A stretch of 64,000 nucleotides of DNA from assembly GCF_000472425.1 (NCBI RefSeq), contig NZ_AXAI01000005.1, positions 124,001 to 188,000 of the forward strand. Direction: 5' to 3'. Positions 1 through 7,989 of this stretch are shown in pieces. The position numbers and the translations under genes were made by a program. Each line of letters begins with the position of its first letter. Within the stretch, counting starts at the first letter, position 1. Source of the DNA: Bradyrhizobium sp. Tv2a-2 (GTDB taxonomy: Bacteria > Pseudomonadota > Alphaproteobacteria > Rhizobiales > Xanthobacteraceae). The notes beneath the pieces are model-generated. The model was not told the origin of the DNA. It saw nothing but the letters and a program-made list of their open reading frames with translations, and did no database searches.

Positions 1-1
1 G

Positions 2-238
2 CTCAAAGAGAATCACGTCGCCAAGCAGCAGCGGATTGGCCAGCGCCTGACGCGCGCGATGGCCAGGGCCCACATGGATCGCAGAGAGCTTGCCGAACTG
101 ACGGGCTACAGCGAGGCACAGATCTTGAGTTGGGAACGCGGTCGAGCGTCGCTCTATCCGATCGAGCTGATAAGGCTGTGCCATGCGCTCGACGTCATGC
201 CTGAATGGTTGCTGTGCTGGCAGCGTCGCGTCCACTGA
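2..238 (+). CDS. XRE-family helix-turn-helix protein, 3' part only
   Basis: The frame is open from the window edge and ends at TGA 236-238, so the N-terminus is missing. The visible 78 residues contain a Cro/C1-type helix-turn-helix: a first helix around RIGQRLTRAMARAHM, then RRELAELTGYSEAQILSWERG, in which 'LAELTG' and 'QILSWERG' are the positioning and recognition helices. This is followed by 'PIELIRLCHALDVMPEWLL', the usual last helices of the fold. It is a DNA-binding transcriptional regulator by family; its targets are not visible. The protein ends soon after the domain, so it is probably a small single-domain regulator. Confidence 0.8.
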   Translation, partial: LKENHVAKQQRIGQRLTRAMARAHMDRRELAELTGYSEAQILSWERGRASLYPIELIRLCHALDVMPEWLLCWQRRVH

Positions 239-345
239 TCACGCTTCGCCGAACTCAAGGAGCCGATGCAGGAAGAGAGTTTACATGCATGGAGCGCGCG
301 CTCGACGCGCGCTGATCGACTTGGCGCATCGCCCGGGCGTCGAGA

Positions 346-597
346 TCAACCGCCCTCGGGGTGGCCGCCAACCAAGCCTCCAGCGTTGTTCGGGCCGCCA
401 TCATTGTAGGCTGGCGGCGCGTATTCGTAGTGAACCGACGGCGCTGTCCGTTCGTAGCCCCAACCTGGAGCGAGGTTGAAACTCGAGGCTACGTTGGGGG
501 AGAGGTGATGCCGCGTCCTGGAGTGATGCATGGTTGCGGCATCAGCCGAGGTGCTCAGCGCGATAAATAGTCCTAGAACCACCAGAATAGAACGCAT
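346..597 (-). CDS. Small secreted hypothetical protein (83 aa)
   Basis: I do not recognise a family. Residues 1-20 form a clear Sec signal peptide (MRSILVVLGLFIALSTSADA, cleavage expected after ADA). The mature part of about 63 residues is rich in His, Pro, Gly, Asn and Tyr, with HHSRTRHH near its start, PGWGYE and YEYAPPAYN in the middle, and a Gly-rich end (GGLVGGHPEGG). It has no cysteines. Such short His/Tyr/Gly-rich exported proteins are common in Bradyrhizobium and have no assigned role. It stands alone, with a dispersed repeat upstream of its start. Confidence 0.6.
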   Translation of the reverse strand: MRSILVVLGLFIALSTSADAATMHHSRTRHHLSPNVASSFNLAPGWGYERTAPSVHYEYAPPAYNDGGPNNAGGLVGGHPEGG

Positions 598-654
598 TCG
601 ATTGCTCCGATGGGTTAATGTCTATGAGGTCAACAGACTCAACCGCGGCGAACT

Positions 655-758
655 AAAGCGCGATGAGATTTGGTTGAATCGTCATCGCGCTTTAGGTCTT
701 TGATTGAGCATGATCTTTTCGGAAAACCGCTACACACTTTTCCGGATCATGCTTTAGG
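655..758. repeat. Dispersed repeat family A, full copy
   Basis: Two stem-loops in series: AAAGCGCGATGA...TCATCGCGCTTT, then GATTGAGCATGATC...GGATCATG. Near-identical units occur at 7807-7903 and, inverted, at 18609-18710; a half unit lies at 1359-1394. The unit is about 100 bp with no coding capacity, and its outer edges read CTAAAGC. Confidence 0.85.
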
Positions 759-1097
759 AAGCCGCTCGTCGAGGCGAAGCGTTACAGTTCAAGTGCGCTG
801 CACCGACCGTTTTCGCAACCTGTAGCGGTTCACCGGTCACTCACGTTATCGGCAGCCGCGCCCCCGCCGGCCGCGCCCATGCGTCACTCTGGAGCAGCCG
901 CAGGTACAAGCCTCCGCGGCAAAGCCCCTTCCTGAACACCAGCGCTGACGTTGGCGCCCCTTTAACCCAACAATTTGGGCCGCATAAATGTAACGCTTCT
1001 ACACCTGGTGGGTAATTGATATGGGCGGCGTGACGAGTCTCGAGACGGTGGCTGCGGGCCGTTGTTTCCATCCTGCCGGAAGGGTAGCAATTCACCC
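759..1097. other. Intergenic stretch with no recognisable feature
   Basis: About 340 bp between the family A repeat and the next gene. Open frames exist on both strands but have no convincing start, ribosome site or family resemblance. The only local signal is a modest Shine-Dalgarno (GGAAGGG, 1079-1085) serving the gene at 1098. Confidence 0.5.
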
Positions 1098-1322
1098 ATG
1101 GCCGAAGGCGATCTCATCCGCATTATCCCTCATCGCGGCGCAGACGATAACTGCGGAAGCTTCGAGGTGTGGTTCGCGGACGGACGGAAATCCGTCAGGT
1201 TTTATTGGGACAACCTTGTCTCACGCCGGTTGAGCCCCAACACCCTCACACGAGAGCAGGCCATCGAGAGAGCCACGGCGCTGGCGAGGGCTGAGATGGA
1301 CAAGCTGGACAACTCAGAGTGA
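1098..1322 (+). CDS. Conserved hypothetical protein (74 aa)
   Basis: The ATG at 1098 is preceded by GGAAGGG 13-19 bases upstream and gives a compact 74-residue cytosolic protein. It opens MAEGDLIRIIPHRG, has a central aromatic stretch FEVWFADGRKSVRFYWDN, and ends in an amphipathic helix EQAIERATALARAEMDKL. It has no signal peptide or membrane segment. The fold suggested is a small beta-sheet followed by a helix, and its short acidic/aromatic make-up recalls small orphan proteins frequent in Bradyrhizobium. Function unknown. A half copy of repeat family A follows 36 bp after the stop. Confidence 0.6.
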   Translation: MAEGDLIRIIPHRGADDNCGSFEVWFADGRKSVRFYWDNLVSRRLSPNTLTREQAIERATALARAEMDKLDNSE

Positions 1323-1358
1323 AGGCCGCCCTTGTTGCGAAGCTCCTCGCTGACGACC

Positions 1359-1394
1359 AAAGCGCGATGAGATTTAGTTGAATCGTCATCGCGC
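1359..1394. repeat. Dispersed repeat family A, half copy
   Basis: Only the first stem-loop of the unit is present (AAAGCGCGATGAGATTTAGT to TCATCGCGC). The second hairpin with the GATCATG ends is absent, so this is a truncated copy. Confidence 0.75.
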
Positions 1395-1463
1395 ACCACT
1401 TTGCCAGATCTGCTCATTTCTTAGCCTTCAGCTACATGTGCATGTCGAAGACCGGCGGCCAAA

Positions 1464-1628
1464 TTAGTCGCTCCAGGGGGATCGCCAGTGAGCCACCAAG
1501 GCGGATACGAGGAAGATGACCGCGGTCGCCAGTAGCACCACTTCGCCATTTCCCCGCCATGCGCCGATGATGCCTGCAACGGCGCTAAAGCTTACTACGA
1601 TCCAAAATTCCGGCGTCTTGACGTTCAT
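1464..1628 (-). CDS. Putative small two-helix membrane protein (54 aa)
   Basis: A short leftward frame that begins ATG at 1628 and ends TAA at 1464. Its product has two hydrophobic spans, residues 8-23 (FWIVVSFSAVAGIIGA) and 30-46 (VVLLATAVIFLVSALVA), separated by a short WRGNGE turn and closed by HWRSPWSD. This fits a two-helix inner-membrane hairpin. No family is recognised. Support is limited to the composition: an uninterrupted hydrophobic pattern typical of membrane proteins, which would be unlikely in noncoding DNA. Expression is unproven. Confidence 0.45.
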   Translation of the reverse strand: MNVKTPEFWIVVSFSAVAGIIGAWRGNGEVVLLATAVIFLVSALVAHWRSPWSD

Positions 1629-1933
1629 GGCTTTAGCGTTCCCTGATCGGTCCCGCGGCCTTACCGGGTTAAACGGGCGCGGGCGCGCGCCGCGCGCGGC
1701 TCACTTCTTCGTCTTCAACCCGAGTTCGACCGGCCGGCGGGGCGGCCGGGCAGGTCTTCCTGCTTGCGGCGCCGCGTGAGGGGGCTGGACCTGATCAGTG
1801 CAGCTCACCAGAAAAAGCTCGTGAAGTTGCCCAATCTCAAGCACGAATTGAAAATACGGGGCGACTATGGGCGATGTAGACCGCCAGCACATCAAGCAGA
1901 AAGGGAAGACGTGATACCCGTCAATAACGCAAA
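1629..1933. other. Intergenic stretch, nothing convincing
   Basis: About 300 bp upstream of the tRNA. It contains a very GC-rich segment (1675-1765) with inverted CGCGGC/GCCGCG-like runs that could fold, and short open frames without family resemblance. I assign nothing here. Confidence 0.4.
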
Positions 1934-2010
1934 TGGCGCGCCCGGAACGATTCGAACGTCCGACCCTCAGATTCGTAGTCTGATGCTCTATCCAGCTGAG
2001 CTACGGGCGC
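1934..2010 (-). tRNA. tRNA-Arg (anticodon ACG)
   Basis: On the minus strand a complete 77-nt cloverleaf is readable. The acceptor stem is GCGCCCG/CGGGCGC, the D arm GCTC...GAGC, and the anticodon stem TCAGA/TCTGA around loop CTACGAA, giving anticodon ACG. The T arm is GGACG-TTCGAAT-CGTTC, and the 3' CCA is encoded. ACG is read as ICG after deamination and decodes CGU/CGC/CGA. No integrase gene or duplicated tRNA end is seen beside it, so there is no sign of its use as an integration site here. Confidence 0.95.
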
Positions 2011-2180
2011 GTGTTTCGCATCTGTCTTGCGGGCAAAGGGCCCGCGGCCGTCCGGACCAAGAGATCGGACGGCGGCGAAAGCGGTCCCCCTCCTACCGGC
2101 TCCGGGTGCAAATGGCAAGGTCCGGATTTGCGGATTTGATGGGCATTTGTGCCGACATTCCGCGGCGCTTGCGGTAGCGG

Positions 2181-2237
2181 CGAACCCGAAAATCTCGGGC
2201 TTGCGGGTTCGATGCTGGCACATCGCCCTGGAATGAC
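2181..2237. repeat. Dispersed repeat family C (GGAATGACG type), partial
   Basis: CGAACCCGAAAATCTCGGGC...GGGTTCGATGC...GGAATGACGG resembles the right part of the fuller copies at 6684-6761, 44670-44752 and 55525-55612. The left end is degenerate. Confidence 0.55.
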
Positions 2238-2340
2238 GGGAAAGGGCTGATCGGCTGTCGTCAAACTCGTGTCAGCCTTAGAGTGTTTTCGAGCGAAGTG
2301 GAGACCGGTTCGCGTGAAGAAAACGCGTCAAAACAAGAAT

Positions 2341-2384
2341 CTAGAGCTCCGGTTCTGATTCAATCAGAACCGGAAATGCTCTAG
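2341..2384. repeat. Palindromic repeat; likely 3' hairpin of the histidine kinase gene
   Basis: A near-perfect palindrome with core CCGGTTCTGATT-C-AATCAGAACCGG (12-bp arms, 1-nt centre) and outer CTAGAG/CTCTAG ends. The last CTAG at 2381-2384 holds the kinase stop codon (TAG read leftward). The hairpin therefore lies immediately beyond the stop, where it could stabilise or end the transcript. There is no T-run. Confidence 0.8.
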
Positions 2385-3859
2385 GCCCGCGCCCGCTCGT
2401 TGCGAATGGACAAGAGTTCCACGGGGCGGTCGGGGATCACGATCCGGAAGGTGGCGCCGATGGTGCCCTCGACCAGATGGATGTCGCCGCCATGGGCGCG
2501 GATGAGCTCGGCGGCGATGGCAAGGCCGAGCCCGCTGCCGCCAGGGCGGCCGGAGGTCTGGAACGCCTCGAACAGATGCTCGCGGGTCTTCTGCGGCACG
2601 CCCGGGCCGGTATCGGAAACTTCCAGGATGGCGACCGCGCCCTCGCGGCGGCCAGAGACGCGGATCTGCATGCTTGAGCGGTCGCTGTTCGGATTGCTCT
2701 CCAGCGCCTGCGCCGCGTTGCGCACCAAGTTGAGCATCACGCGGAACAGCTGATCCGGATCGGCATCGGCGGCGAGCCCGCGCTCGATCGCGGTGATCCA
2801 GCTGATCGAGACGTCGTTGGCAAGCCCTGCGGTCTCGCGCACCTCGACCGCGATCGGCTCGATCGGGACCATGCGGCGATCGGGCGCAGCCTCCTGAGCG
2901 CGGCCATAGGACAAGGTCGACTGGCAGAACGCGATCGCCCGCTCCAGCGAGCGTACGAGTTTTGGCGCAAAGCGCTGTACACGCGGGTCAGGCACGCTCG
3001 CCAGCTGGTCGGAGATCAATTGCGCCGAGGCAAGCAGGTTGCGCAAATCATGATTGATCTTGGAAACGGCGAGCCCAAGTGCGGCGAGCCGGCTCTTCTG
3101 ATGCAACATCGAGACGAGGTCGCGCTGCATGTCGGAGAGTTCGCGCTCGGCGACCCCGATCTCGTCGCTGCGCTGGCTCGGCACGATGATGCGCGCCGAG
3201 CTCTCCGGATTCTCGTGGAAATCGGCCAGGCTCGCGGTCAGGCGCCGCATCGGCCGCACGAACAGGAAATGCAAAGCGAGATAGACCAGCGCCGCGGTCA
3301 GCACCGCGATGATCAGCGACACCGCCAGGAGATTGCGGGAGAAGCGGAACATGGCCTGGCGCAGCGGCCGCTCGTCCGTCACCACCTCGATGAATTGCGC
3401 GTCGCTCGACGCAGGTCCGACGATGCGGATCACCTCGTGCCCGGTCTCGAACATCATCTCGAACGAGCCGGTGATCGCCTGCCACACCGTCATGTTGCGC
3501 ACATCGATGTCATGGTCGATCGAGGGTGGCAGGTCGGCGCTGGCGAGCAGGCGGCGCTGCTGGCCGAGCTTGATCGCGACCGCGCGCGCCTGGATGCTTG
3601 TGAGGATTTGCCGCGCCAGCGAATCCGGCACCATGCCGAGCGGCGCGGCATCCAGCACCAGGGCCGCGGTGTTGGCCGCCGCCAGGCGGTCGTTCAGCCG
3701 GTTGGTCCAGAAATTGGCGATCGCAGGCACATAGATCAGCACTTCCGCAATCATCACCAGCGGAATGGTCAAAAGCAGTAATTTGCCCGACAGACCGAGC
3801 CGGCGCGGCGGTCTCGGCCGGGGCACTTCCGTGACCGGCTGGTCGGCAGTCGCTGACAC
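2381..3859 (-). CDS. HAMP-domain sensor histidine kinase
   Basis: A membrane two-component sensor of 492 residues. A short cytoplasmic N-terminus leads into a first transmembrane span (about 25-50), then a periplasmic segment (about 50-180) and a second span (about 178-200, LLAVSLIIAVLTAALVYLAL). A HAMP linker (about 200-255) and a dimerisation/phosphoacceptor helix follow, with His270 in the motif KINHDLRN. The ATPase domain has the N-box MLNLVRNAAQA, the G1 box DTGPGVP and the G2 box GGSGLGLAIAAELI. No response regulator gene adjoins it, so its partner is encoded elsewhere. It faces away from rpmH. The stop codon falls inside a palindromic repeat. The signal sensed is unknown. Confidence 0.92.
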   Translation of the reverse strand: MSATADQPVTEVPRPRPPRRLGLSGKLLLLTIPLVMIAEVLIYVPAIANFWTNRLNDRLAAANTAALVLDAAPLGMVPDSLARQILTSIQARAVAIKLGQQRRLLASADLPPSIDHDIDVRNMTVWQAITGSFEMMFETGHEVIRIVGPASSDAQFIEVVTDERPLRQAMFRFSRNLLAVSLIIAVLTAALVYLALHFLFVRPMRRLTASLADFHENPESSARIIVPSQRSDEIGVAERELSDMQRDLVSMLHQKSRLAALGLAVSKINHDLRNLLASAQLISDQLASVPDPRVQRFAPKLVRSLERAIAFCQSTLSYGRAQEAAPDRRMVPIEPIAVEVRETAGLANDVSISWITAIERGLAADADPDQLFRVMLNLVRNAAQALESNPNSDRSSMQIRVSGRREGAVAILEVSDTGPGVPQKTREHLFEAFQTSGRPGGSGLGLAIAAELIRAHGGDIHLVEGTIGATFRIVIPDRPVELLSIRNERARA

Positions 3860-4059
3860 CTGTGCTTGCCTTTAGTGCACCCTGGTGACCTGACCGGAGG
3901 ATGCGATCCGCCCCCGGACCTGGTCAAATTACGGATCGCTAATGTCGTCAGGAGGCTGATTTAGTCATGATTCCCGTCGCACGCCATGCTCCAGCTGAAA
4001 AACCCCAAAAAAGCCAAAATATTCGCCCCATTTGCGACCTTTCACGCCGGCCACAACAA

Positions 4060-4088
4060 TTGACGAAGCCGGGTCGCTCCCGTATAAG
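4060..4088 (+). promoter_or_regulatory. Probable sigma-70 promoter of the rpmH operon
   Basis: TTGACG (4060-4065), a 17-base spacer, then TATAAG (4083-4088): close to consensus with ideal spacing. It lies about 160 bp upstream of the rpmH start and points rightward, leaving a leader of roughly 150 nt. Confidence 0.7.
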
Positions 4089-4246
4089 CCGCGCGAAATT
4101 GTCCGCGATGCCCTTGGCTTTACCGGGGCCGGCTCCATCGGGCCGGACGCGGCCCGTTTTGGGCCTGAAGCATCTGGACTTTCAAGCTCTCAACTCTTTC
4201 AGCGGCATCTCAAAAGGCAGATTGCCCGGTCAGCGGAGAACGACCC

Positions 4247-4381
4247 GTGAAGCGGACTTATCAACCCAGTAAACTGGTGCGCAAGCGCCGTCACGGCTTC
4301 CGCGCCCGTCTGGCCACCACCGGTGGCAAGAAGGTCCTGGCCGCGCGCCGTGCCCGCGGCCGCAAGCGCCTGAGCGCCTGA
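4247..4381 (+). CDS. rpmH: 50S ribosomal protein L34
   Basis: A 44-residue, highly basic protein with the L34 signature: [18 protein letters not shown] at the start and [16 protein letters not shown] at the end. It binds 23S rRNA in the large ribosomal subunit. The start is GTG at 4247, preceded by GGAGAA; this gives the usual family length with the first residues (V/M)KRTYQPS. It heads the classic rpmH-rnpA-yidC order, with rnpA 40 bp downstream, under the promoter seen at 4060. Confidence 0.97.
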   Translation: MKRTYQPSKLVRKRRHGFRARLATTGGKKVLAARRARGRKRLSA

Positions 4382-4421
4382 TCTTAGGCTGTCCAGGGCG
4401 TTTCTCGCCGGAGACCCGATC

Positions 4422-4778
4422 ATGGAGCGGCTAAGGCAGCGGGTGGACTTCCTCGCTGTGGCCGATGGCGCGCGGGTGGCCGCTCCGGCATTCACGCTGC
4501 AAAGCCGCCGCCGTGACGATGCCGGCCCTGTCAGGGTCGGCTTTACCGTAACCAAGAAAAACGGCACCGCCACCGAGCGGAACCGCATCCGGCGGCGCTT
4601 GCGCGAGTTGGTGCGTCGGCTCGATGTCATGGCGCTGCGGCCGCACAGTGACTATGTGCTAATCGGCCGCCGCGCCGCCCTTTCGCGCGACTTCAACACC
4701 ATGCTCGACGATCTCGGCAACGCTCTGGGTCGTCTCGACCGGCAGAATGCCAAGCAGGATACCAGCGCACGACGCTAA
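4422..4778 (+). CDS. rnpA: Ribonuclease P protein component
   Basis: A 118-residue basic protein that binds the RNase P RNA and helps it remove 5' leaders from pre-tRNAs. The family signature is the RNR motif: GFTVTKKNGTATERNRIRRR at about residues 45-64, followed by LRELVRRL. The Phe-rich N-terminal part (DFLAVADGARVAAPAFTLQ) is the usual leader-binding strand. It is co-transcribed with rpmH upstream and yidC 44 bp downstream, linking ribosome assembly, tRNA maturation and membrane insertion. The RNase P RNA gene is not in this window. Confidence 0.96.
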   Translation: MERLRQRVDFLAVADGARVAAPAFTLQSRRRDDAGPVRVGFTVTKKNGTATERNRIRRRLRELVRRLDVMALRPHSDYVLIGRRAALSRDFNTMLDDLGNALGRLDRQNAKQDTSARR

Positions 4779-4822
4779 GGCGCGCGCCTGACCAATCGGA
4801 TTGGATGACGAGATTTTGACTG

Positions 4823-6676
4823 ATGCTTGAAAATCGCAACACCATCATTGCCATCATCCTGTCCGGCATCGTGCTGATCGGCTGGCAATATTTCTACAAC
4901 ATCCCGCAGATGGAGCGGCAGCGCGCGCTCCAGCAGCAGCAGGCCGAACTTGCCAAGACGACCCAGCCGGCCCCAACGCCGGCCGCCTCGCCGACGGGAC
5001 AGCCGCAGGCCGGCAATGCGCCAGCGGCAGCGCCCGCAGCAAGCGCCAATGCGCCGGTCGTCGGCCGCGACGAGGCGATCGAAGCCAGCCCGCGCATCAA
5101 GATAGAAACTCCGAGCGTGGTCGGCAGCATCGCGCTGAAGGGCGCGCGCATCGACGATTTGTCGCTGGTGAAATTCCGCGAGACGGTGGACCCGCATTCG
5201 CCGCCGATCGTGCTCTATTCGCCGTCCGGCACAGCTGCGCCCTATTACGCCGAGTTCGGTTGGGTTGGCACCGCCGGCACCAATGCGCGCCTGCCCGATC
5301 AGAGTACGGTGTGGCAGCAGGAGAACGGTGGCAGCCTGACGCCGTCCAATCCGGTGATCCTGAAATATGACAATGGCGAAGGCCTCACCTTCCACCGCAC
5401 CATCTCGATCGACGACCGCTACCTCTTCACCATCAAGGACGAGGTCTCCAACGTCGGCAACGTGGCGGTCACGCTCTACCCTTACGCGCTGATCTCGCGC
5501 CACGGCACCCCGCAGGTCTCCGGCTACTACATCCTGCATGAGGGCCTGATCGGCTATCTCGGTGACGAGGGTCTGCAGCAATACACCTACAAGAAGATCG
5601 ACGAAGCCAAGTCGGTCGGCTGGAAGGTCACCAACGGCTGGCTCGGCATCACCGACAAATACTGGGCCTCGGCGCTTCTGCCCGAGACCAATGCCCAGTT
5701 GCAGGCGCGCTTCTCGTCGAACGCAGTCGGCACCAACCACAACTACCAGACCGACTATATCGAGGACCCCAGGACGGTTGCGATCGGCGGCAGCGCCTCC
5801 GTGTCGACCCGGCTGTTTGCCGGCGCCAAGGAGGCGAGCGTGGTCGGCCTCAATTTCCCGATCCTCGGCTTCGGCGGCTATAACCGCGAGCTCGGCCTCA
5901 ACCACTTCGATCTGTTGATCGACTGGGGCTACTTCTACTTCATCACCAAGCCGATGTTCCTGGCGCTCGACTTCTTCTATCGCCTGTTCGGCAATTTCGG
6001 CATCTCGATCCTGCTCGTGACGGTGATCGTGAAGCTCCTGTTCTTCCCGCTCGCCAACAAGTCCTACGCCTCGATGGCGAAGATGAAGTCGGTGCAGCCG
6101 CAGCTGCAGGCGCTGAAAGAGCGCTATCCCGACGACCGGGTGAAGCAGCAGCAGGAGATGATGGAGATCTACAAGAAGGAGAAGATCAACCCGATCGCCG
6201 GCTGTCTTCCCGTGGTGATCCAGATCCCCGTGTTCTTCTCGCTCTACAAGGTGCTGTTCGTCACCATCGAAATGCGCCACGCGCCGTTCTTTGGCTGGAT
6301 CAAGGACCTCTCGGCGCCGGATCCGACCAACCTCTTCACCCTGTTCGGCCTCATTCCCGGAGACCCCACCCAGCTCCCGGTGTTCGGCCATTACCTCGCG
6401 CTCGGCATCTGGCCGATCATCATGGGCATCACGATGTGGTTCCAGATGAAGCTGAACCCGACGCCGCCGGACCCGACGCAGAAGATGATCTTCGACTGGA
6501 TGCCGCTGATCTTCACCTTCATGCTCGCCGGCTTCCCCGCAGGTCTGGTGATCTACTGGGCCTGGAACAACACACTCTCGGTGCTCCAGCAGAGCTTCAT
6601 CATGCGCCGCAACGGGGTGAAGGTAGAGCTGTTCGACAACATCCGCGGCACGTTCGCTTCCAAGAAGGCGACGTGA
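4823..6676 (+). CDS. yidC: Membrane protein insertase YidC/Oxa1
   Basis: A 617-residue inner-membrane insertase that places proteins in the membrane alone or with SecYEG. The N-terminal anchor (about residues 8-25, TIIAIILSGIVLIGWQYFY) is followed by a Gln/Ala/Pro-rich linker (about 30-75). The large periplasmic beta domain spans about 90-350. The conserved Oxa1 core starts around residue 370, with the transmembrane segment GNFGISILLVTVIVKLLFFP carrying the essential Arg/Lys region, the coiled cytoplasmic hairpin ERYPDDRVKQQQEMMEIYKK, the motif INPIAGCLPVVIQIPVFFSL, and later helices. The length matches Gram-negative YidC. A repeat separates it from engB. Confidence 0.97.
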   Translation: MLENRNTIIAIILSGIVLIGWQYFYNIPQMERQRALQQQQAELAKTTQPAPTPAASPTGQPQAGNAPAAAPAASANAPVVGRDEAIEASPRIKIETPSVVGSIALKGARIDDLSLVKFRETVDPHSPPIVLYSPSGTAAPYYAEFGWVGTAGTNARLPDQSTVWQQENGGSLTPSNPVILKYDNGEGLTFHRTISIDDRYLFTIKDEVSNVGNVAVTLYPYALISRHGTPQVSGYYILHEGLIGYLGDEGLQQYTYKKIDEAKSVGWKVTNGWLGITDKYWASALLPETNAQLQARFSSNAVGTNHNYQTDYIEDPRTVAIGGSASVSTRLFAGAKEASVVGLNFPILGFGGYNRELGLNHFDLLIDWGYFYFITKPMFLALDFFYRLFGNFGISILLVTVIVKLLFFPLANKSYASMAKMKSVQPQLQALKERYPDDRVKQQQEMMEIYKKEKINPIAGCLPVVIQIPVFFSLYKVLFVTIEMRHAPFFGWIKDLSAPDPTNLFTLFGLIPGDPTQLPVFGHYLALGIWPIIMGITMWFQMKLNPTPPDPTQKMIFDWMPLIFTFMLAGFPAGLVIYWAWNNTLSVLQQSFIMRRNGVKVELFDNIRGTFASKKAT

Positions 6677-6683
6677 CGCGCAG

Positions 6684-6761
6684 CGTCATTCCGGGGCACG
6701 CGAAGCGTGAACCCGGAATCTCGAGATTCCGGGTTCGATGCTGCGCATCGCCCCGGAATGA
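6684..6761. repeat. Dispersed repeat family C, full copy
   Basis: An inverted repeat that begins CGTCATTCCGGGGC and ends GCCCCGGAATGAG, with an inner palindrome CCCGGAATCTCGAGATTCCGGG. It lies between yidC and engB. Similar units are at 44670-44752 and 55525-55612. Confidence 0.8.
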
Positions 6762-6792
6762 GAGAGGCAAATAACTCACAGGAAAGCTTCGC

Positions 6793-7446
6793 ATGACCAC
6801 CGAGCCCGATGCGGAGCTGATCGAAGCCGGGCGAAAGCTGTTCGCGGGCGACTGGCATTTTTCCTATGCTTCGCCCTCGATCGAGACGCTGCCGCCGATG
6901 GGCGCGGTCGAGATCGCCTTCGCCGGCCGTTCCAATGTCGGCAAGTCTTCCCTCATCAACGCGCTCACCGGGCGCAACAGCCTGGCGCGCACCTCGCACA
7001 CGCCCGGCCGTACCCAGGAGCTGATCTTCTTCGAGGGGCCACCGACCGGCGGGCTTCGCCTGGTCGACATGCCCGGCTATGGCTATGCCCAGGCGCCGAA
7101 ATCCAAGGTCGCGGCCTGGACGACGCTGATCCACAAATTCCTGCTCGGCCGCGCTTCGCTCGCGCGCGTCTATGTCCTGATCGATTCGCGGCACGGGCTG
7201 AAGGAAGTCGACACCGACATCCTGAAGACGCTGGACAAGTCCGCCGTGAGCTACCAGCTCGTCCTCACCAAGGCCGACCAGGTCAAGCCGGCCGAGCTCG
7301 CGGAGCGCATTGCGGAGACGAAGGCGGTGCTGGCAAAGCATCCGGCGGCCTTCCCCGACGTGCTCGCGACGTCCTCGCGTTCCAGCGACGGCATGCCGGA
7401 GCTGCGGGCAGCGATCATGCGGCTTCTGCAGGAACGCAGCTCTTGA
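6793..7446 (+). CDS. engB: Ribosome biogenesis GTPase EngB/YsxC
   Basis: A 217-residue TRAFAC GTPase needed for late assembly of the 50S subunit. G1 is GRSNVGKSS (near residue 45), G2 lies in the TPGRTQ segment, G3 is DMPGYGYA, G4 is TKAD and the G5-like segment is TSSRSS. These are the diagnostic EngB motifs, including the GYGYA that follows DMPG. The stop overlaps the next gene (7443) by four bases, so the two are translationally coupled. It sits in the conserved yidC-engB-argB order. Confidence 0.96.
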   Translation: MTTEPDAELIEAGRKLFAGDWHFSYASPSIETLPPMGAVEIAFAGRSNVGKSSLINALTGRNSLARTSHTPGRTQELIFFEGPPTGGLRLVDMPGYGYAQAPKSKVAAWTTLIHKFLLGRASLARVYVLIDSRHGLKEVDTDILKTLDKSAVSYQLVLTKADQVKPAELAERIAETKAVLAKHPAAFPDVLATSSRSSDGMPELRAAIMRLLQERSS

Positions 7447-7808
7447 GCAAGGTCGGTCGTATTCTTGTCATCCTGGCTGGCCTGATGGGCGCCGATGGCG
7501 TGATCCTGGCTGCGGTGGCGGCGCATGGCGGCGACTCTGCCCTGCTTACGCCCGCCTTCTCCATGTTGCTGTTTCACGCCAGCGCCGTGCTCGGCGTCGT
7601 GGCGCTCGCCGAACGCGGCCTCATCCATGGCAAGGTCGGCCTGGCCGCAGCCATCGGCTTTGTCGCGGCTGCATTTTTGTTCGCCGGCGACCTGACAATG
7701 CGGCACTTCGCCGGGCACAGCCTGTTTGCCTTCGCGGCGCCTGCCGGCGGCACGCTTCTCATCCTGAGCTGGCTTTTACTGGCGGTTTCGGCGGCCTGGC
7801 CGCGCTAA
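7443..7808 (+). CDS. DUF423-family membrane protein
   Basis: A 121-residue protein of four hydrophobic helices (about residues 8-28, 40-58, 68-86 and 96-117). The pattern [17 protein letters not shown] near the N-terminus matches DUF423 proteins of the YwdK/YgdD type, whose function is unknown. The start is TTG at 7443, overlapping the engB stop (TTGA), which explains the lack of its own Shine-Dalgarno. The stop TAA (7806-7808) is formed at the edge of a family A repeat; the repeat begins inside the stop codon. An older, longer C-terminus may have been cut off, although the present length is normal for the family. Confidence 0.85.
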   Translation: MSKVGRILVILAGLMGADGVILAAVAAHGGDSALLTPAFSMLLFHASAVLGVVALAERGLIHGKVGLAAAIGFVAAAFLFAGDLTMRHFAGHSLFAFAAPAGGTLLILSWLLLAVSAAWPR

Positions 7809-7903
7809 AGCGCGATGAGATCGGGCTGAAGCGTCATCGCGCTTCAGGTGCTTGATTGAGCATGATCTTTTCGGAAAATCGCTGCACACTTTTCCGGATC
7901 ATG
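7807..7903. repeat. Dispersed repeat family A, full copy
   Basis: The same two-hairpin unit as at 655-758: AAAGCGCGATGAGATC...GCGTCATCGCGCTT, then TTGAGCATGATCTTTTCGG...CCGGATCATG. Its first bases complete the stop codon of the DUF423 gene, and its end is 86 bp upstream of argB. Confidence 0.85.
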
Positions 7904-7989
7904 GGTCTCACCCGACACTTTGCGCTGGCCCCGCCAATCGGATAGAACCGCCCGGTTTCCCCGCATCCCGTCTGCAAGAGATTCGTTTC

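Noticed and set aside
1701..1895. Minus-strand 64-codon frame ending in VELGLKTKK
   Set aside because: No ribosome site, no family, and an extremely GC-rich segment; not enough support.
1934..2240. Possible integrated island at tRNA-Arg
   Set aside because: No integrase, no duplicated tRNA 3' end and no compositional shift beside the tRNA.
4775..6391. A 538-codon frame antisense to yidC
   Set aside because: Same artefact; low-complexity translation and no domain.
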